DNA of 64,000 nt, taken from positions 22,393 to 86,392 of the forward strand of contig JAPDFW010000012.1 of assembly GCA_028826165.1 (NCBI GenBank), written 5' to 3'. Below the pieces are notes generated by a model. That model was not told where the DNA came from. It saw nothing but the letters and a program-made list of their open reading frames with translations, and did no database searches. Position 1 is the stretch's first letter. Each line of letters begins with the position of its first letter. Origin of the DNA: Anaeramoeba ignava. Its lineage: Eukaryota > Metamonada > Anaeramoebidae. Of this stretch, positions 21,451 through 34,212 are shown piece by piece. A program made the translations under genes and the position numbers.

Positions 21451-23788
21451 TTATTTTCTTTTATTTTCTTTTAAATCCTTTTTACTCCTTTTAATTAAAG
21501 AGTTTTGAGATTGATTCTTTTTCATCATTTCCATTTTTTCTTTTCTCTTTTTTTCTCTTCTTCTTTTAGATTTTTGAATTTGTTTAATTGCTTTGTTTTT
21601 CTTTCTTTCTCTTTTATTAGATAAAATTTCAATAGCTTTTTTATTTTCAATTGAAAATTCAACAATTGGTATTTTATTAGATCCAAATATTTGATGATTA
21701 TTATTCAAAAATCTTAAAGTTTTTAGAGCATTTTCATGTTTAAAAAATGAAACAAATCCAAATCCACGTGATTTTTGGCGTTCTTTATCTCTTAAAATTT
21801 TAATTGATTGAATAATTTTATTTTGATTTTGATTTTGATTTTGATTTGATTTTTGATTTGATTTTTGATTTTGATTTTGATTTGATTTTTGATTTGATTT
21901 TTGATTTGATTTTTGATTTGATTTTTGATTTGATTTTTGATTTGATTTTTGATTTGATTTTTCTGAATTATCATTTTCAAAATATAATTCAATTATTTGT
22001 CTTAGTTTACTTTCATCAACATTTGAAGGAATATTACGAATCATTAAACGAGTTTTTGAAACAAAATAATCTTCATTTTGAAGTTTTTTCTTCTTTTCCA
22101 TTGTTGCTTTATCTCTTTTTTCTTGATCTATTTGACTTAAAGAATTATATGCTTCACTTCCTTTAGGAATATCACCTTCAAGAGCTAAATATAAATTTCT
22201 TCCATCATCCTTTAATTCATTTTCTTTTTTCTTTTCTTCAAGTTGTTTTTTTGTTATTGCTTGATTAACAATTACTGGTCTATCAAGAACAGTAAATTTT
22301 TGGTTTATCATTGAATTTGTTATTTTTGATACTTTTTCCTTCCATTTTTTGGATTTTTTCTTTTTGGTTGAACTTGTTTCATTTTCTTTTTCTTTTTCTT
22401 TTTCATTTTCATTTTCTTCTTTTTGAGTTATTTGTAAAACTGAATCAGAATCTTTTTTATTAAAATATTTAATAAAAGCTGTTCCTTTTGATAAACCAGT
22501 TCTATTATCCATAACAATATAAACAGATTCAATTTCTCCGTATTGAGAAAATGAATCTTCTATGTCTTCTTCTGTTGCTTGATATGGAATATTTCTAACA
22601 AATATTGTTCTTGATAATTCTTCTTCTTTTTTATTTTGATTTTGATTTTCATTTTCATTTTGATTTTTATTTTCATTTTCATTTTCATTTTGATTTTGAT
22701 TTTCATTTTCATTTTGATTTTCAATTTGATTTTCATTTTCATTTTCATTTTCATTTTCATTTTCATTTTCATTTTCATTTTCATTTTCATTTTCATTTTC
22801 ATTTTCAATTTCAATTTCATTTTCATTTTCATTTTGATCTTCAATTTGATCTTGATTTTCTTGATTTTCTTGATTTTTAAAATCTTCTTTTGGTAAAGCT
22901 TTGTCAATTGCAATTGTTCTTCTTCCAATTTTACTAAAATTTAACTTCGAAATTGCTTCATTTGCTTCTGATTCTTTTGAATACTTAATAAAAACAACTC
23001 CTTTTAATTTTTTAGGAAAATGAATTTCAATAATTTCTCCAAATTGTTTAAAAATTGTTTTGATCCTCTTTTCTTTAATACTAAAAGGAAGATTTCTGAC
23101 AACAATTCTTGCAAAATTTGGATCTTTGATTTTATCAGTTGATTCTTCTTGTTCTTTAATATTTTGAATTGTTTTATTGTTTTTAAATGGTTGATTTTCT
23201 TGAAGAACATTTTCTAAAACTTTCAAACTTTGATTTTTTTCTTTTGCCAATGATTCTTGATTAATTTCTTCATGAAAATCTTCATCTTCTTCATAATCTT
23301 CTTCATAATCTTCATCATTTTCTTTGAATTTTTGATTGATTTTATTTTTATTATTTTTATTATTTTTATTTTTATTTTCTTTTTCAATTTGTTGTTTTTT
23401 TGGTGAAATTTTCTTTTTTTCTTTTTTTGATGGATTTTTATCTGCTTTTTCAATTTTAATTTGTCTTCCTTGAAACTTTGAATTATGAAGAATTTGAATA
23501 GCTGATTCAACTTCATTTTTATTTGTACTTAAAATTAGAAAAAAAAAATTTTTTTTAAAATTAAAAATTAAAAATTAAAAATTGAAATTAAAAAAATTTT
23601 TTTTAAATTTAAAATAAATACAATTTAACAAATCCAAATCCTCGACTATTTCCTTGTTTATCAGTTGCTATTGCTGCATCTCTTACAGTTCCAATATCTG
23701 AAAAATATTCTAAAATATCATTTTTTGTTGATTTTAATGGTAAATTTCTAATAAAAAGTGTATTTGAATCTATTCTAAATTGAGACAT
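21451..23788 (-). CDS. RBM28: RBM28/Nop4-type four-RRM ribosome-biogenesis protein
   Basis: 747 aa from exons 23622-23788 and 21451-23527, with intron GTATTT...TTAAG of 94 nt. Exon 1 begins MSQFRIDSNTLFIRNLPLKS and ends in RGFGFVK; the splice completes RRM1. RRM2 (RIVVRNLPFS) lies near residues 195-270. RRM3 (RTIFVRNIPYQ) starts near 362 and RRM4 (TRLMIRNIPSN) near 548. The family-specific segment RNLYLALEGDIPKGSEAYNSLS and the C-terminal FGFVSFFKHENALKTLRFLN with PIVEFS identify RBM28/Nop4 rather than a generic RRM protein. It acts in 60S (large-subunit) assembly in the nucleolus. Asn/Glu/Gln and Asn-Gln-Lys-Ser insertions sit between the RRMs and inside RRM4. Confidence 0.9.
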
Positions 23789-23814
23789 TTTTTTTTTTGA
23801 AAATGAAAAAAATG

Positions 23815-24780
23815 AAAATGAAAAAAATTAAAATTCATTTATAAAATTAATATTAAAATTCATTTATAAAATTAAAATTAAAATCGGATAAAAATAAAAA
23901 TTAAAATTAAAATTAAAATAAAAATTAAAATTAATTTATAAAATTAATATTAAAATCAAAATTAAAATTAAAATTAAAATTAAAATTAATTTATAAAATT
24001 CATTTATAAAATTAAAATTAAAATTAAAATTAAAATTAAAATTAAAATTAAAATTAAAATTAAAATTCATTTATAAAATTAAAATTAAAATTCAAAATTC
24101 AAAATTAAAATTAATATTAAAATCGGATAAAAATTAAAATTCAAAATTAAAATTAAAATTAAAATTAAAATTAAAATTAAAATTAAAATTAAAATTCATT
24201 TATAAAATTAAAATCGGATAAAAATTAAAATTAAAATTCATTTATAAAATTAAAATAAAAATTAAAATTAAAATTAAAATCGGATAAAAATTAAAATTAA
24301 AATTAAAATTAAAATTAAAATTAAAATTAAAATTAAAATTAAAATTAAAATTAAAATTAAAATTAAAATTAAAAATTAAAATTAAAATTCATTTATAAAA
24401 TTAAAATTAAAATTAAAATTAATATTAAAATTAATTTATAAAATTAAAATTCATTTATAAAATTAAAATTCATTTATAAAATCAAAATTCATTTATAAAA
24501 TTAAAATCGGATAAAAATTAAAATTAAAATTAATTTATGAAATTAAAATTAAAATAAAAATTAAAATTAAAATTCAAAATTAAAATTAAAATTAAAATTA
24601 AAATTCAAATCGGATAAAAATTAAAATTAAAATTAAAATTAATTTATAAAATTAAAATCGGATAAAAATTAAAATTAAAATTAAAATTAAAATTAAAATT
24701 AAAATTCATTTATAAAATTAAAATTAAATTAAAATTAAAATTAAAATTAATTTATAAAATTAAAATTAAAATTGTAAATT
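23815..24780. repeat. (AAAATT)n array with ATCGGATAAAAA and CATTTATAAAATT interspersions
   Basis: A hexamer array about 1 kb long between RBM28 and the hydrolase. The ATCGGATAAAA motif recurs about ten times including the bases up to 24840, and ATTCATTTATAAAATT recurs many times. The same composite appears in the last Ras intron near 61200-61700. No coding sequence was seen. Confidence 0.85.
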
Positions 24781-24856
24781 TGAAAATGTTTATTCCTTTG
24801 AAAAAAATCGGATAAAATTGAAAAAAAATCGGATAAAATGGAAAAAAGAAAGAAAA

Positions 24857-25687
24857 TCACTTTAAAGCTTGTGTAAATTTTGTCACAAGCTCATTAAATC
24901 TGTCAGGTTCTTCAGCAAAACAAGAATGACCACAACCCTCAAAAACAACCAACTCAGCATTAGGGACAACTTGTTTAGCCCATTCAGCCATTGACATACT
25001 AATCCACTTATCCTTATCGCCCTGAATAATAACAACAGGAACTTTCAACTTTTTCATATCGTCTTCATAATTCTCATCTCTAGCAACCAAATGGGGAACA
25101 ATAAAGCAACCCATAGAAGAACATAGAAGCCTAGCATAAAACTCTTTTGAAACCTCTTTTTCGAAGCAGTCGTTACAACCGACAATAACGGATTCAGTCA
25201 AAGTAGCAAAATCTGGTTGTTGACCCAAAGATAAAAATTTCATTGTGTTTCCAAGTGCTGGTCCGGCATATTTTTCCATCCCTTTTCCAGTTGTAAAAGC
25301 AGCACTTAAATAGATAATTCCGCCAAGTGAACCATCTCCATAATGCCGAATATAGTCATTGATAACTAGTCCCCCATAAGACCATCCGATCACAACGGGT
25401 TTTTCTAATTTTAATGTTTCAATAACGCTTTTGAGATCGTTCGCCCATGTTTTTGAATCTGTGTAGTGCTCTTTTTCCATCGGTTTATCTGATGATCCAT
25501 GTCCTCTTAGATCAACAAAAATTAACCGAAAATTTTTTGTTAATGAGTTTTCTTTTGAATATTGTTCCCAAAAACTTAAATGACTTGAAGACATTCCATG
25601 AAGAAAAATAATTGGTCTTCCTTCTTTATTTCCTGTTTGAAAAACTGCAAGTGAAAGGTTTTCGTTTTTAATTAAAAATTTTTCCAT
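24857..25687 (-). CDS. Alpha/beta hydrolase, bacterial-like
   Basis: 276 aa, intronless, ATG start. Alpha/beta-hydrolase fold landmarks: oxyanion HG at 30-31, RGHGSSDKP at 61-69, nucleophile elbow GWSYGG with Ser103, acid in GDKD (Asp226) and His254 in GCGHS. The intact Ser-Asp-His triad predicts an active serine hydrolase or esterase; the substrate is unknown. There is no signal peptide and no membrane segment, so it is probably cytosolic. Unlike its neighbours it has no intron, no Asn/Gln low complexity and noticeably more G and C at third positions. Lateral acquisition from a bacterium is therefore plausible but not demonstrated. Confidence 0.9.
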   Translation of the reverse strand: MEKFLIKNENLSLAVFQTGNKEGRPIIFLHGMSSSHLSFWEQYSKENSLTKNFRLIFVDLRGHGSSDKPMEKEHYTDSKTWANDLKSVIETLKLEKPVVIGWSYGGLVINDYIRHYGDGSLGGIIYLSAAFTTGKGMEKYAGPALGNTMKFLSLGQQPDFATLTESVIVGCNDCFEKEVSKEFYARLLCSSMGCFIVPHLVARDENYEDDMKKLKVPVVIIQGDKDKWISMSMAEWAKQVVPNAELVVFEGCGHSCFAEEPDRFNELVTKFTQALK

Positions 25688-25835
25688 TTCTTTTAATTTA
25701 ATTTAAAAGAAGAAAAATGAAAAACAAATTTTGGAAAATTTTTTTTTAAAAGCAAAAAAAAAAGCAAAAACAATATTTTCTCCTTTTTTTTCTCATTTTT
25801 TTTTGAATTGAATTTTTTGGATTGAATTTTTTGGA

Positions 25836-27337
25836 TCATTTCTTTTTTGAATTGCTTCTGCTTTTACTTTTACTTTTGTTCTTGTTTTTGTTTTTGTGTT
25901 TGTGTTTGTGTTTGTGTTTGTGTTTATGTTTGTCTTTTTTCAGATTTTGATTATTTTCATCACTTTCACTTTCACTTGATTCATTGACTTGAGTAGTCGA
26001 AGAAAAAGGCATGAATTTTCCGGTCTCATAAGTTGATAAATTTGGATACATTGTTAGAGTTTCTAAATATTCTTGATTTTGAGGAGAATTGGGAAAAATT
26101 TGAACAGGAGATTGACTTGGATTTTGCAGAAGAAGAGAGATATTAATTTCTTGCATCTTCTTTTTATCTTTTTTATCTTTTTTATTCTTTTCATCTTTTT
26201 TATTCTTTTCATCTTTTTTATTCTTTTCATCTTTTTTATTCTTTTCATCTTTTTATTCTTTTCATATTTTGGATCTTTTTCTTCGTAAATTAACTCTTCA
26301 ATTTCTCCAAAAATCTCAATTCTTTCAACAACAATATTTTCATCCAATTTCTTTTTCCAAATTTTTGCATTTTCAGGAAAAATTTCATCAATAAAAGTTG
26401 ATTTGGATGTTGTTTTTGGTTTTTCAAATTGGAAATCAATTTGTTGGAAAGTGATAATAGATTCATCAGCAGAAATAAGGAAACAAAAACTGGATTGATT
26501 TAAAGGAATCAACTGACTGTTTCTGAAAGAAGTTGTTTCAGAAAATCCTTTTTCGGAAAAACCTCCAAATATATTATCTTTTGATTTTGCAAGAACTAAC
26601 ATATTTTGAGCTGAGAAGCAGGTTTTTTCTAATTGTTTCCTTTTATAACCAGGTTTTTCTATTCTAAAGGCATAACGCATTTTATCATAAATTTGTGGAT
26701 CATTGATTTGATTTCTTATTCGCAAAACAGTCTGTTTTTTTTTGATGATTTGAGTAAAACAAAACTCTGAATTTTGAACAAATTTCAAGTCAGATTCAAT
26801 TCCTTTGAGTGCATCATCTTTTTGGATTTGGAAATTCTTTAAAGGATAAATCACTTCAGGTTTTGTTGAAAGAGTTTGTTTTCGATCTGAATTGATAAAA
26901 TCACACAAATAAAGAATTGGCAAGTTTTTCGTTTGTTTTGCCAATTCATAAACTTCAAATGGGTCCAATTTATGGATTGAATAAACCAAATGTTTTTCTG
27001 CTGATTTTCTAAGTGATTCAATTTGAAATTTAATTGAGAATTTCCAAATATCAAGACAATCTTTAGGTTCTATTTCTATTTCAGATGTGTAAATGTAACG
27101 GATGATTTTCTCCATGATTTTGGGTTTGATTTCGGGAAGAATAATATCTCTACTTGAATCCACTTTGAAAAAGTGAAAGAAAAATTTACTTCTTGAAGAA
27201 AGAATGCATTTGTGACAAGGAAATGGTTTTGATTTCTTTCCACATTTAATTGTAATATCAGAAAAATCCTTTATGTTTGAATAAAGAGTTTTGAGATCTA
27301 ATAAAAGAGCTGATTCAGATTCAGAAATATCAGTCAT
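25836..27337 (-). CDS. BTB-domain protein with TLDc-like region
   Basis: Start ATG at 27337 (MTDISESESALL). The BTB domain contains DFSDITIKCG, FPCHKCILSSRSKFFFHFF and IIRYIYTSEIEI, followed by a BACK-like helical part. A later segment, NMLVLAKSKDNIFGGFSEKG, resembles the IFGGF strand of TLDc domains. BTB proteins usually dimerise and often serve as Cullin-3 adaptors; that role is inferred. The frame is lost in the five-T run at 26250-26254, inside 18-bp repeats whose other copies have six T. Restoring it reads EKNKKD repeats into a C-terminus beginning MQEINISLLLQN and ending in His-Lys, Asn-Lys and Ser-Lys runs at 25836, 500 aa in all. Confidence 0.8.
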
Positions 27338-27521
27338 AGAAAGAATAGAAAAAAAAAATTTCAAAAAAGGAAAAAATTTTAGAAAGAAAAAAATGAAAAC
27401 AATATTTTTCCGATTTCAAAATTTAAATCAAAATAAAAATTTAAATAAAAATTTAATAAGAAATTTAATAAAAATTTAATAAAAATTTAATTTATTGTAT
27501 AAAATAAAAAATAGTAAAATC

Positions 27522-30038
27522 TCATTTGAAAATCTTTAAACAATTCACTAATTGATTTTGAGTAAAATTAACAGCTTCAGTAAAATCACTTGGAGAAAGA
27601 AAACCTTTCCTTTTATTATCAAGACATTTCCAAACTAACAAGAGATCTTTTGGGGGACGAGAATTTTCATCTTGAAAAGTAATAACAGCAACAACTTTCC
27701 ACAAATCAAATAGTTCGATTCTTCCAACTCCTCTTTGGTCATAAATATTAAAACAAAAACAAAGTTGATCAAGAAAGGATCCGCGAAGCAAACAATTCAA
27801 ACCGACAATAAGTTGTTTGAATTCCAATTTTCCTTTCTTTTTGTCGTCAAAACCCCAAAACAAAAACTGAATTTGTTGAGGATTCACAATTCCAAGTTGA
27901 TTGCACATTTTTGTAAATGATTCTTGATTCATGACTTTGTTTGGAAATTGCTCGCAGAATTTTTGGAACATTTGACGGATTTCCGTCTTTGTAAACGAGG
28001 AAATATGTTGCAAATGTTCCACTTCCAATTCGGAAAGAGTTGATGAAGAATCATTATCAACAGCGCCGTCAGTCAAATTAATTGCGATGATAAGACTTTG
28101 TATCCAGTCCTCATAATCCTTTGCGTTTTCGGCAAAAAACCAGAACTGTTTCTTTGCTTTTGTGATGATTTTAAATGTGAAATGTTTGTTGAATTTTCGG
28201 TTGAACGGAATCAAGTGCGAATCTTGCAAATCAATGTATCCAATCGGATTACTTGTTGATCCTGATTCGAAGAAGAAGAGTTTACTGGAATCAATCATGA
28301 AGAACTTGCGTTTCCATTTGCGTTTGAGATGGGTTGTTTGCAGAAACGAGAGAAAACCCTGTTTTTTATTGAGATGCGAAAACTTGATAAAATAGTTGAA
28401 ATTCTTGATTGTATTTGTGATACTTTCAATCCAATTATGAAAATCTTGGTTTGATTCCGACTCAAGAACATAAATTTGGTCTGTTGGAAAAGAGAGCTTG
28501 AAAATAAACGGCGGTTCCTTAAGCAATGGGTTTGCCTCGATCCTGAGCTTTTGGATCGAGATGTAATTCAATGGTTCCTCGTTTTTATCTGAGTTTTTCA
28601 ACTGAAGTAAATGTGTTCCTTTTAAGTCAAACCAAAACCGTTTTTTCTTTGTGTTTGTCGAATGCACCCACAGATATCCCTTTGTGATCGTCGACGTTGT
28701 GATTCCGATTGGATGCTGTTCCATATCCATGTTTTGGTTTGAAACAAACCCCAAAAATTCATCACCTTTACTTGAGTCACTAAATGTGTCCCCAAAATCC
28801 ATTGATTTTATTTCTTGCTCCATTCCGTCATCCTGGATATCGTCCTGGTACTCGCTTTGTGTTTGTGTTTGTGTTGTTGTTGATGTTTGTTGGTTGTCGT
28901 CTTGATGTTCGCTTTGTGTTTGTGCTTCATTTTCTGGTTGATATTTATTTGAATTTGAATTTGAATTTGCATTTGCATTTTCAGAAAGATTATAATAAGA
29001 ATTATAAAGCCGATTTTGTTTGGTGTTTGAAATCCCTTTTTCTTCATAATATTTGCCTCTTTTCTGCTTCATAATATCATATGGCGAAGAATAGGGAGAA
29101 TTTTCGTTGAAAAGGTTCATTTTTAATTCCAAATTTGAACCGCCTTTATGAGCCATTTTTTCTTGGAAAAACCCGTTGGTTCGCACATAATTATCGGGTG
29201 TTTTTGATAGTGATTTCGCCGCAGAACGGCTCTCAACAATATTGGCTCTTTTTTGCATCAATCCAAAACTATTCCGTCTTTTTTGATCTTGTTTTATTAC
29301 CGGAATTTCAATTTTCATTTCATTTGAACGACTGTTTTGCGTTGATCTTCGAATATAATTCTCCAGTAAATTGAACCAAATCATCAATTCCTTTGTGTAT
29401 TCTTCTTGTTTTTTCTCATAAACTTCAACCTCGTTTTTATCCTTCAATTTATTCTTCAAAAACACTGGACTCAAATACATTGGTTTGAATAAACTGTGTT
29501 CCAGCGTAATAATTGCGTATCCGTTTTTCTGTGTTTGGATACTTGCTTTGATATCATTGAGGAATATGATTCCTTCAGGAAACTCCAAATCATCTTTACT
29601 TTTAAAATACAATAAAATATTATCAAATAATTGGAAAAAATAATTGTTTGATTTTCGCGATCCTTTGTCTTCTTTGGATAGAAATCCTGAATGATGACAT
29701 TCAACATCCTGCGTTTTTCTTGTCGGTTGAGCCGACAGGATTTGGGTTTGAATTGTTTGGACCCAATCTTCACATTCATTTGGTGTTTTTGCTTGAATCA
29801 AAAATTTCCGGCGATTTGAGTGAACTATTTGAAATGAATTTTTTGGATTCTTCACTTTTAGACAATATGCTCCATCAAGTGAAATTACTCCAAGTGGGTT
29901 TTGTTGTGATTTCTGGTTTTTATAATAACTTATTGTGTTGTCTTTTTTTAATATAAACCATCTTTTTCTCCATGTTTTATATCCTCCTCCTTGTTTAGTT
30001 AAATATCCTGTTTTAATTATAATTTGATTTTCATCCAT
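27522..30038 (-). CDS. Protein with four PH domains and a C-terminal EF-hand module
   Basis: 838 aa, single exon. PH1 is about 7-105 (TGYLTKQGGGYKTWRKRWFIL). PH2 is about 115-235. A Ser/Gln/Asn/Thr linker follows, then PH3 about 450-555 (KGYLWVHS...RFWFDL) and PH4 about 565-660 (KKQGFLSFLQ...KRKFFMID). Residues about 680-830 form a recoverin/NCS-like helical EF-hand array. Its loops FDDKKKGKLEF, YDQRGVGRIEL and LDNKRKGFLS keep the central Gly but lack several acidic ligands, so calcium binding may be weak or lost. It should bind membrane phosphoinositides; the partner is unknown. GC content is higher than in the flanking genes. Confidence 0.85.
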   Translation of the reverse strand: MDENQIIIKTGYLTKQGGGYKTWRKRWFILKKDNTISYYKNQKSQQNPLGVISLDGAYCLKVKNPKNSFQIVHSNRRKFLIQAKTPNECEDWVQTIQTQILSAQPTRKTQDVECHHSGFLSKEDKGSRKSNNYFFQLFDNILLYFKSKDDLEFPEGIIFLNDIKASIQTQKNGYAIITLEHSLFKPMYLSPVFLKNKLKDKNEVEVYEKKQEEYTKELMIWFNLLENYIRRSTQNSRSNEMKIEIPVIKQDQKRRNSFGLMQKRANIVESRSAAKSLSKTPDNYVRTNGFFQEKMAHKGGSNLELKMNLFNENSPYSSPYDIMKQKRGKYYEEKGISNTKQNRLYNSYYNLSENANANSNSNSNKYQPENEAQTQSEHQDDNQQTSTTTQTQTQSEYQDDIQDDGMEQEIKSMDFGDTFSDSSKGDEFLGFVSNQNMDMEQHPIGITTSTITKGYLWVHSTNTKKKRFWFDLKGTHLLQLKNSDKNEEPLNYISIQKLRIEANPLLKEPPFIFKLSFPTDQIYVLESESNQDFHNWIESITNTIKNFNYFIKFSHLNKKQGFLSFLQTTHLKRKWKRKFFMIDSSKLFFFESGSTSNPIGYIDLQDSHLIPFNRKFNKHFTFKIITKAKKQFWFFAENAKDYEDWIQSLIIAINLTDGAVDNDSSSTLSELEVEHLQHISSFTKTEIRQMFQKFCEQFPNKVMNQESFTKMCNQLGIVNPQQIQFLFWGFDDKKKGKLEFKQLIVGLNCLLRGSFLDQLCFCFNIYDQRGVGRIELFDLWKVVAVITFQDENSRPPKDLLLVWKCLDNKRKGFLSPSDFTEAVNFTQNQLVNCLKIFK

Positions 30039-30179
30039 ATTTTTTTTTTGTTTGAAAAAATTGAGATAAAAGAAAATGAAAGAAAAAAATTTAAAAAAAT
30101 AAAAATTTAAAAATTTAAAAATTTAAAAATGAAAAAGAAAAAAATGAAAGAAAAAAATGAAAAATTTTTAATTTTTAAT

Positions 30180-32700
30180 TTTAATTAAATTTGGAATTAA
30201 TTTGTAATTAATTTGGAATTAATTTATAATTAATTTAGAATTGATTTATAATTGATTTATAATTGATTTATAATTAATTTATAATTGATTTATAATTGAT
30301 TTATAATTAATTTATAATTAATTTATAATTGATTTATAATTGATTTATAATTAATTTATAATTGATTTATAATTGATTTATAATTGATTTATAATTGATT
30401 TATAATTAATTTATAATTGATTTATAATTGATTTATAATTAATTTATAATTAATTTATAATTAATTTATAATTGATTTATAATTAATTTATAATTGATTT
30501 ATAATTGATTTATAATTAATTTATAATTGATTTATAATTGATTTATAATTAATTTATAATTGATTTATAATTAATTTATAATTGATTTATAATTAATTTA
30601 TAATTAATTTATAATTAATTTATAATTAATTTATAATTAATTTATAATTGATTTATAATTGATTTATAATTGATTTATAATTAATTTAATTAATTTATAA
30701 TTTATATTTTTATTATTAATTTATAATTGATTTATAATTAATTTATAATTAATTTATAATTGATTTATAATTGATTTATAATTAATTTATAATTAATTTA
30801 TAATTAATTTATAATTAATTTATAATTGATTTATAATTATTTATAATTAGATTTATAATTAATTTATAATTGATTAATTTATAATTAATTTATAATTGAT
30901 TTATAAATTGATTTATAATTAATTTATAATTGATTTATAATTGATTTATAATTAATTTATAATTGATTTATAATTAATTTATAATTAATTTATAATTAAT
31001 TTATAATTTATTTATAATTGATTTATAATTGATTTATAATTAAATTGATTTATAATTAATTTATAATTAATTTATAATTGATTTATAATTGATTTATATT
31101 AATTTATAATTGATTTTAATTTATGATTTAGAATTAATTTATAATTAATTTATAATTGATTTATAATTAATTTATAATTGATTTATAATTAATTTATAAT
31201 AATTTATAATTGATTTATAATTAATTAATTTAATTAATAATTATTTTATAATTGATTTATAATTAATTTGAATTAATTTATAATTAATTTGTACCAATTT
31301 TATAATTAATTGATTTATAATTGATTTATAATTAATTTATAAATTAATTTATAATTGATTTATAATTGATTTATAATTGATTTATAATTAATTTATAATT
31401 AATTTTATAATTAATTTATAATTTATAATTGATTTATAATTGATTTATAATTAATTGATTTATAATTGATTTATTTTTATAATTGATTTATATTGAATTT
31501 ATAATTGATTTATAATTGAATTTATAATTGATTTATAATTGATTTAAATTGATTTATAATTGATTTATAATTGATTTATAATTGATTTATAATTAATTTA
31601 TAATTGATTTATAATTAATTTATAATTGATTTATAATTGATTTATAATTGATTTATAATTAATTTATAATTAATTTATAATTGATTTATAATTAATTTAT
31701 AATTAATTTAGAATTGATTTATAATTAATTTATAATTAATTTATAATTGATTTATAATTGATTTATAATTGATTTATAATTGATTTATAATTGATTTATA
31801 ATTAATTTATAATTGATTTATAAATTAATTTATAATTGATTTATAATTGATTTATAATTAATTTATAATTAATTAATTGATTTAGAATTAATTTATAATT
31901 TAATTTATAATTGATTTATAATTGATTTATAATTAATTTATAATTAATTTATAATTGATTTGGAATTGATTTATAATTAATTTAGAATTGATTTTTATAA
32001 TTAATTATAATTGATTTTATAATTAATTTATAATTTATTTTTATAATTGATATAATTGATTTATAATTAATTTATAATTGATTTATAATTGATTTAATTG
32101 ATTTATAATTAAATTTATAATTGATTTATAAATAATTTTAAATTAATTTATAATTGATTTATAATTAATTTATAATTGATTTATAAATTAATTTATAATT
32201 GATTTATTATTGATTTATAATTAATTTATAATTGATTTTATAATTGATTTATAATTGATTTATAATTAATTTGGAATTGATTTATAATTAATTTATAACC
32301 AATTAAATTTTAATTTATAATTGATTTATAATTGATTTATAATTGATTTATAATTGATTTATAATTAATTTATAATTAATTTATATTATTTATAATTGAT
32401 TTATAATTGATTTATAATTGATTTTATAATTGATTTTATAATTGATTTTATAATTGATTTAGAATTGATTTATAATTGATTTATAATTAATTTGGAATTA
32501 ATTTATAATTAATTTATAATTGATTTATAATTGATTTATAATTGATTTATAATTAATTTATAATTGATTTTATAATTGATTTAGAATTGATTTAGAATTG
32601 ATTTATAATTGATTTATAATTGATTTATAATTGATTTATAATTGATTTATAATTTATTTATAATTGATTTGTAATTGATTTAGAATTGATTTAGAATTTG
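30180..32700. repeat. 12-bp array (AATTGATTTATA / AATTAATTTATA), ~2.5 kb
   Basis: About 200 units mixing AATTGATTTATA and AATTAATTTATA, with occasional GGAATT or TAGAATT variants and a few short breaks. It fills the whole spacer between the BTB-TLDc 3' end and the PH/EF-hand 5' flank. No gene is seen. Confidence 0.9.
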
Positions 32701-32716
32701 AATTTTGTTTTGAATT

Positions 32717-34212
32717 TTAAATGAAATAAGTTTCAACTTCATCAACAATCCATTTATTCTTAGAACCAGTTAAATAACTTTCCGCTTCATTTGTTCCATA
32801 TTCGATTCCATCAGGGCGATTGTAACTTATACCAAAATTCGAATAACCAGATTGGAAATCTTCATATAATCTAAAATCTTTTCCAGCAAAAGAACCTCCA
32901 AAACTTGGTCCAGATTTTAAATGATACCAAACAGCAAATTTTTCTGCATTTTTTTTAATTGTAAATTTCTCAGGTTCTCTATCTCCTTTATCATTTCTTA
33001 GTGAAAAAATAAATGCATCTGAATCAAAAATCCATCCATATTCAGCATTTTTGTCTTCTTCTCTCCATTTTGTTTTATCACTTATAAATCCAACTTTTGT
33101 AAATCCTCCAAAAATAAAATTATCTTTTGTTTTGATAATAACTAATGTCTTTCCTTTATTATCACATTTTTTATGCCATTTTTTTGTTGAAAATCCGTCT
33201 TCTTTTGTTGAAAATTGTTTTTTCATTTGGAAAAAGAATTTATCATCATTTATCCATTTTTTTAATTTCTTGAAATGCTTTATTTCTTGAATAATTTGTG
33301 AATCAAATCTTATTCTTGGTTTGAAAATGAATGAATTTTGATTTTGATTTTGATCTTGAATAAATTTGTTCAGTTTCTTCTTCTTTTTTTGAGATTGAAG
33401 TTTTTGGAATTCAATTAATTTTTCTGAAATCTGATTTGGAATTAAATCTGTTTTTAAAATATCTTCAAGTTCTTGTTCTGAAAAGTCAATAAATCTGATT
33501 TTATCGATAATATTTGAAATTTGAATTTGGAATCTTTCTTTGTCTTCTTTTTCAATTTCTTTTTCTTGATTAAGATTGAGTTTATGTTTTCCCCATTTGA
33601 TTATTGATTGAAAGATTTCAAACTCATTTACTAAAATTTCATCATTTGATAAAATTGAATTTAAATGATTTTCTTCAAGTTCAAGAAAAAAAGGAGTTTT
33701 AATAAATTCATCAAAATTATCCAAAATAAATTGATAAGAAAAATCCATTAAGTTATTTAAGTTCATTGAATCAGATAATTTAAGAACATCAACAGTAATT
33801 TCAATTTGAAAGTTCTTTTTGATAAAATTTGAAGAAATTTCAATTAATTCATCAATTAAATATTTTGATGAAAAAAATAAAATTTCAAAAGCATTTTCTA
33901 AATTAATTTCAATTTTTCCTGAATAAAAATAATTCAAAATTGAAGATAGAATTGAACATGAAACATTTTGAAGAATCATTTTATTTTCTTGATATTCTTT
34001 CATTTTAGAATTAAAAAGTGATTTAAAATACTGACTTCTTGAAGAAAGAATTGATTTATGAGTTTTAAATGAAATTGGTTTTGTTTCTGGATTTTTTTGA
34101 CAAATGATTTCAAAATCAAAATAACTTTCATTTTCTTTTTCGTTTTGATTTTGATTTTGAATAAATTTTTTAAATCATTTGAAAGTTTTTCTAAATTTGA
34201 ATAATTTTCCAT
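32717..34212 (-). CDS. BTB-BACK-TLDc protein
   Basis: Start ATG at 34212 (MENYSNLEKLSNDLK). The next coding block, ESYFDFEIICQ and FKTHKSILSSRSQYFKSLF, is the start of the BTB domain. It is in another frame because the six-T run at 34166-34171 seems one base short; with it corrected the protein is 498 aa. BTB continues through ILNYFYSGKIEI, then a BACK domain (LKLSDSMNLNNLM, FEIFQSIIKWGK). The C-terminal TLDc domain has DNFIFGGFTKVGF, DAFIFSLRN and SGPSFGGSFAGKDFRLYEDF. TLDc proteins are linked to oxidative-stress and V-ATPase functions in other eukaryotes; here the role is unknown. Confidence 0.87.

Noticed and set aside
30180-32700. Telomeric repeat
   Set aside because: The unit AATTGATTTATA lacks the G-rich strand of known telomeres and lies internally between genes.
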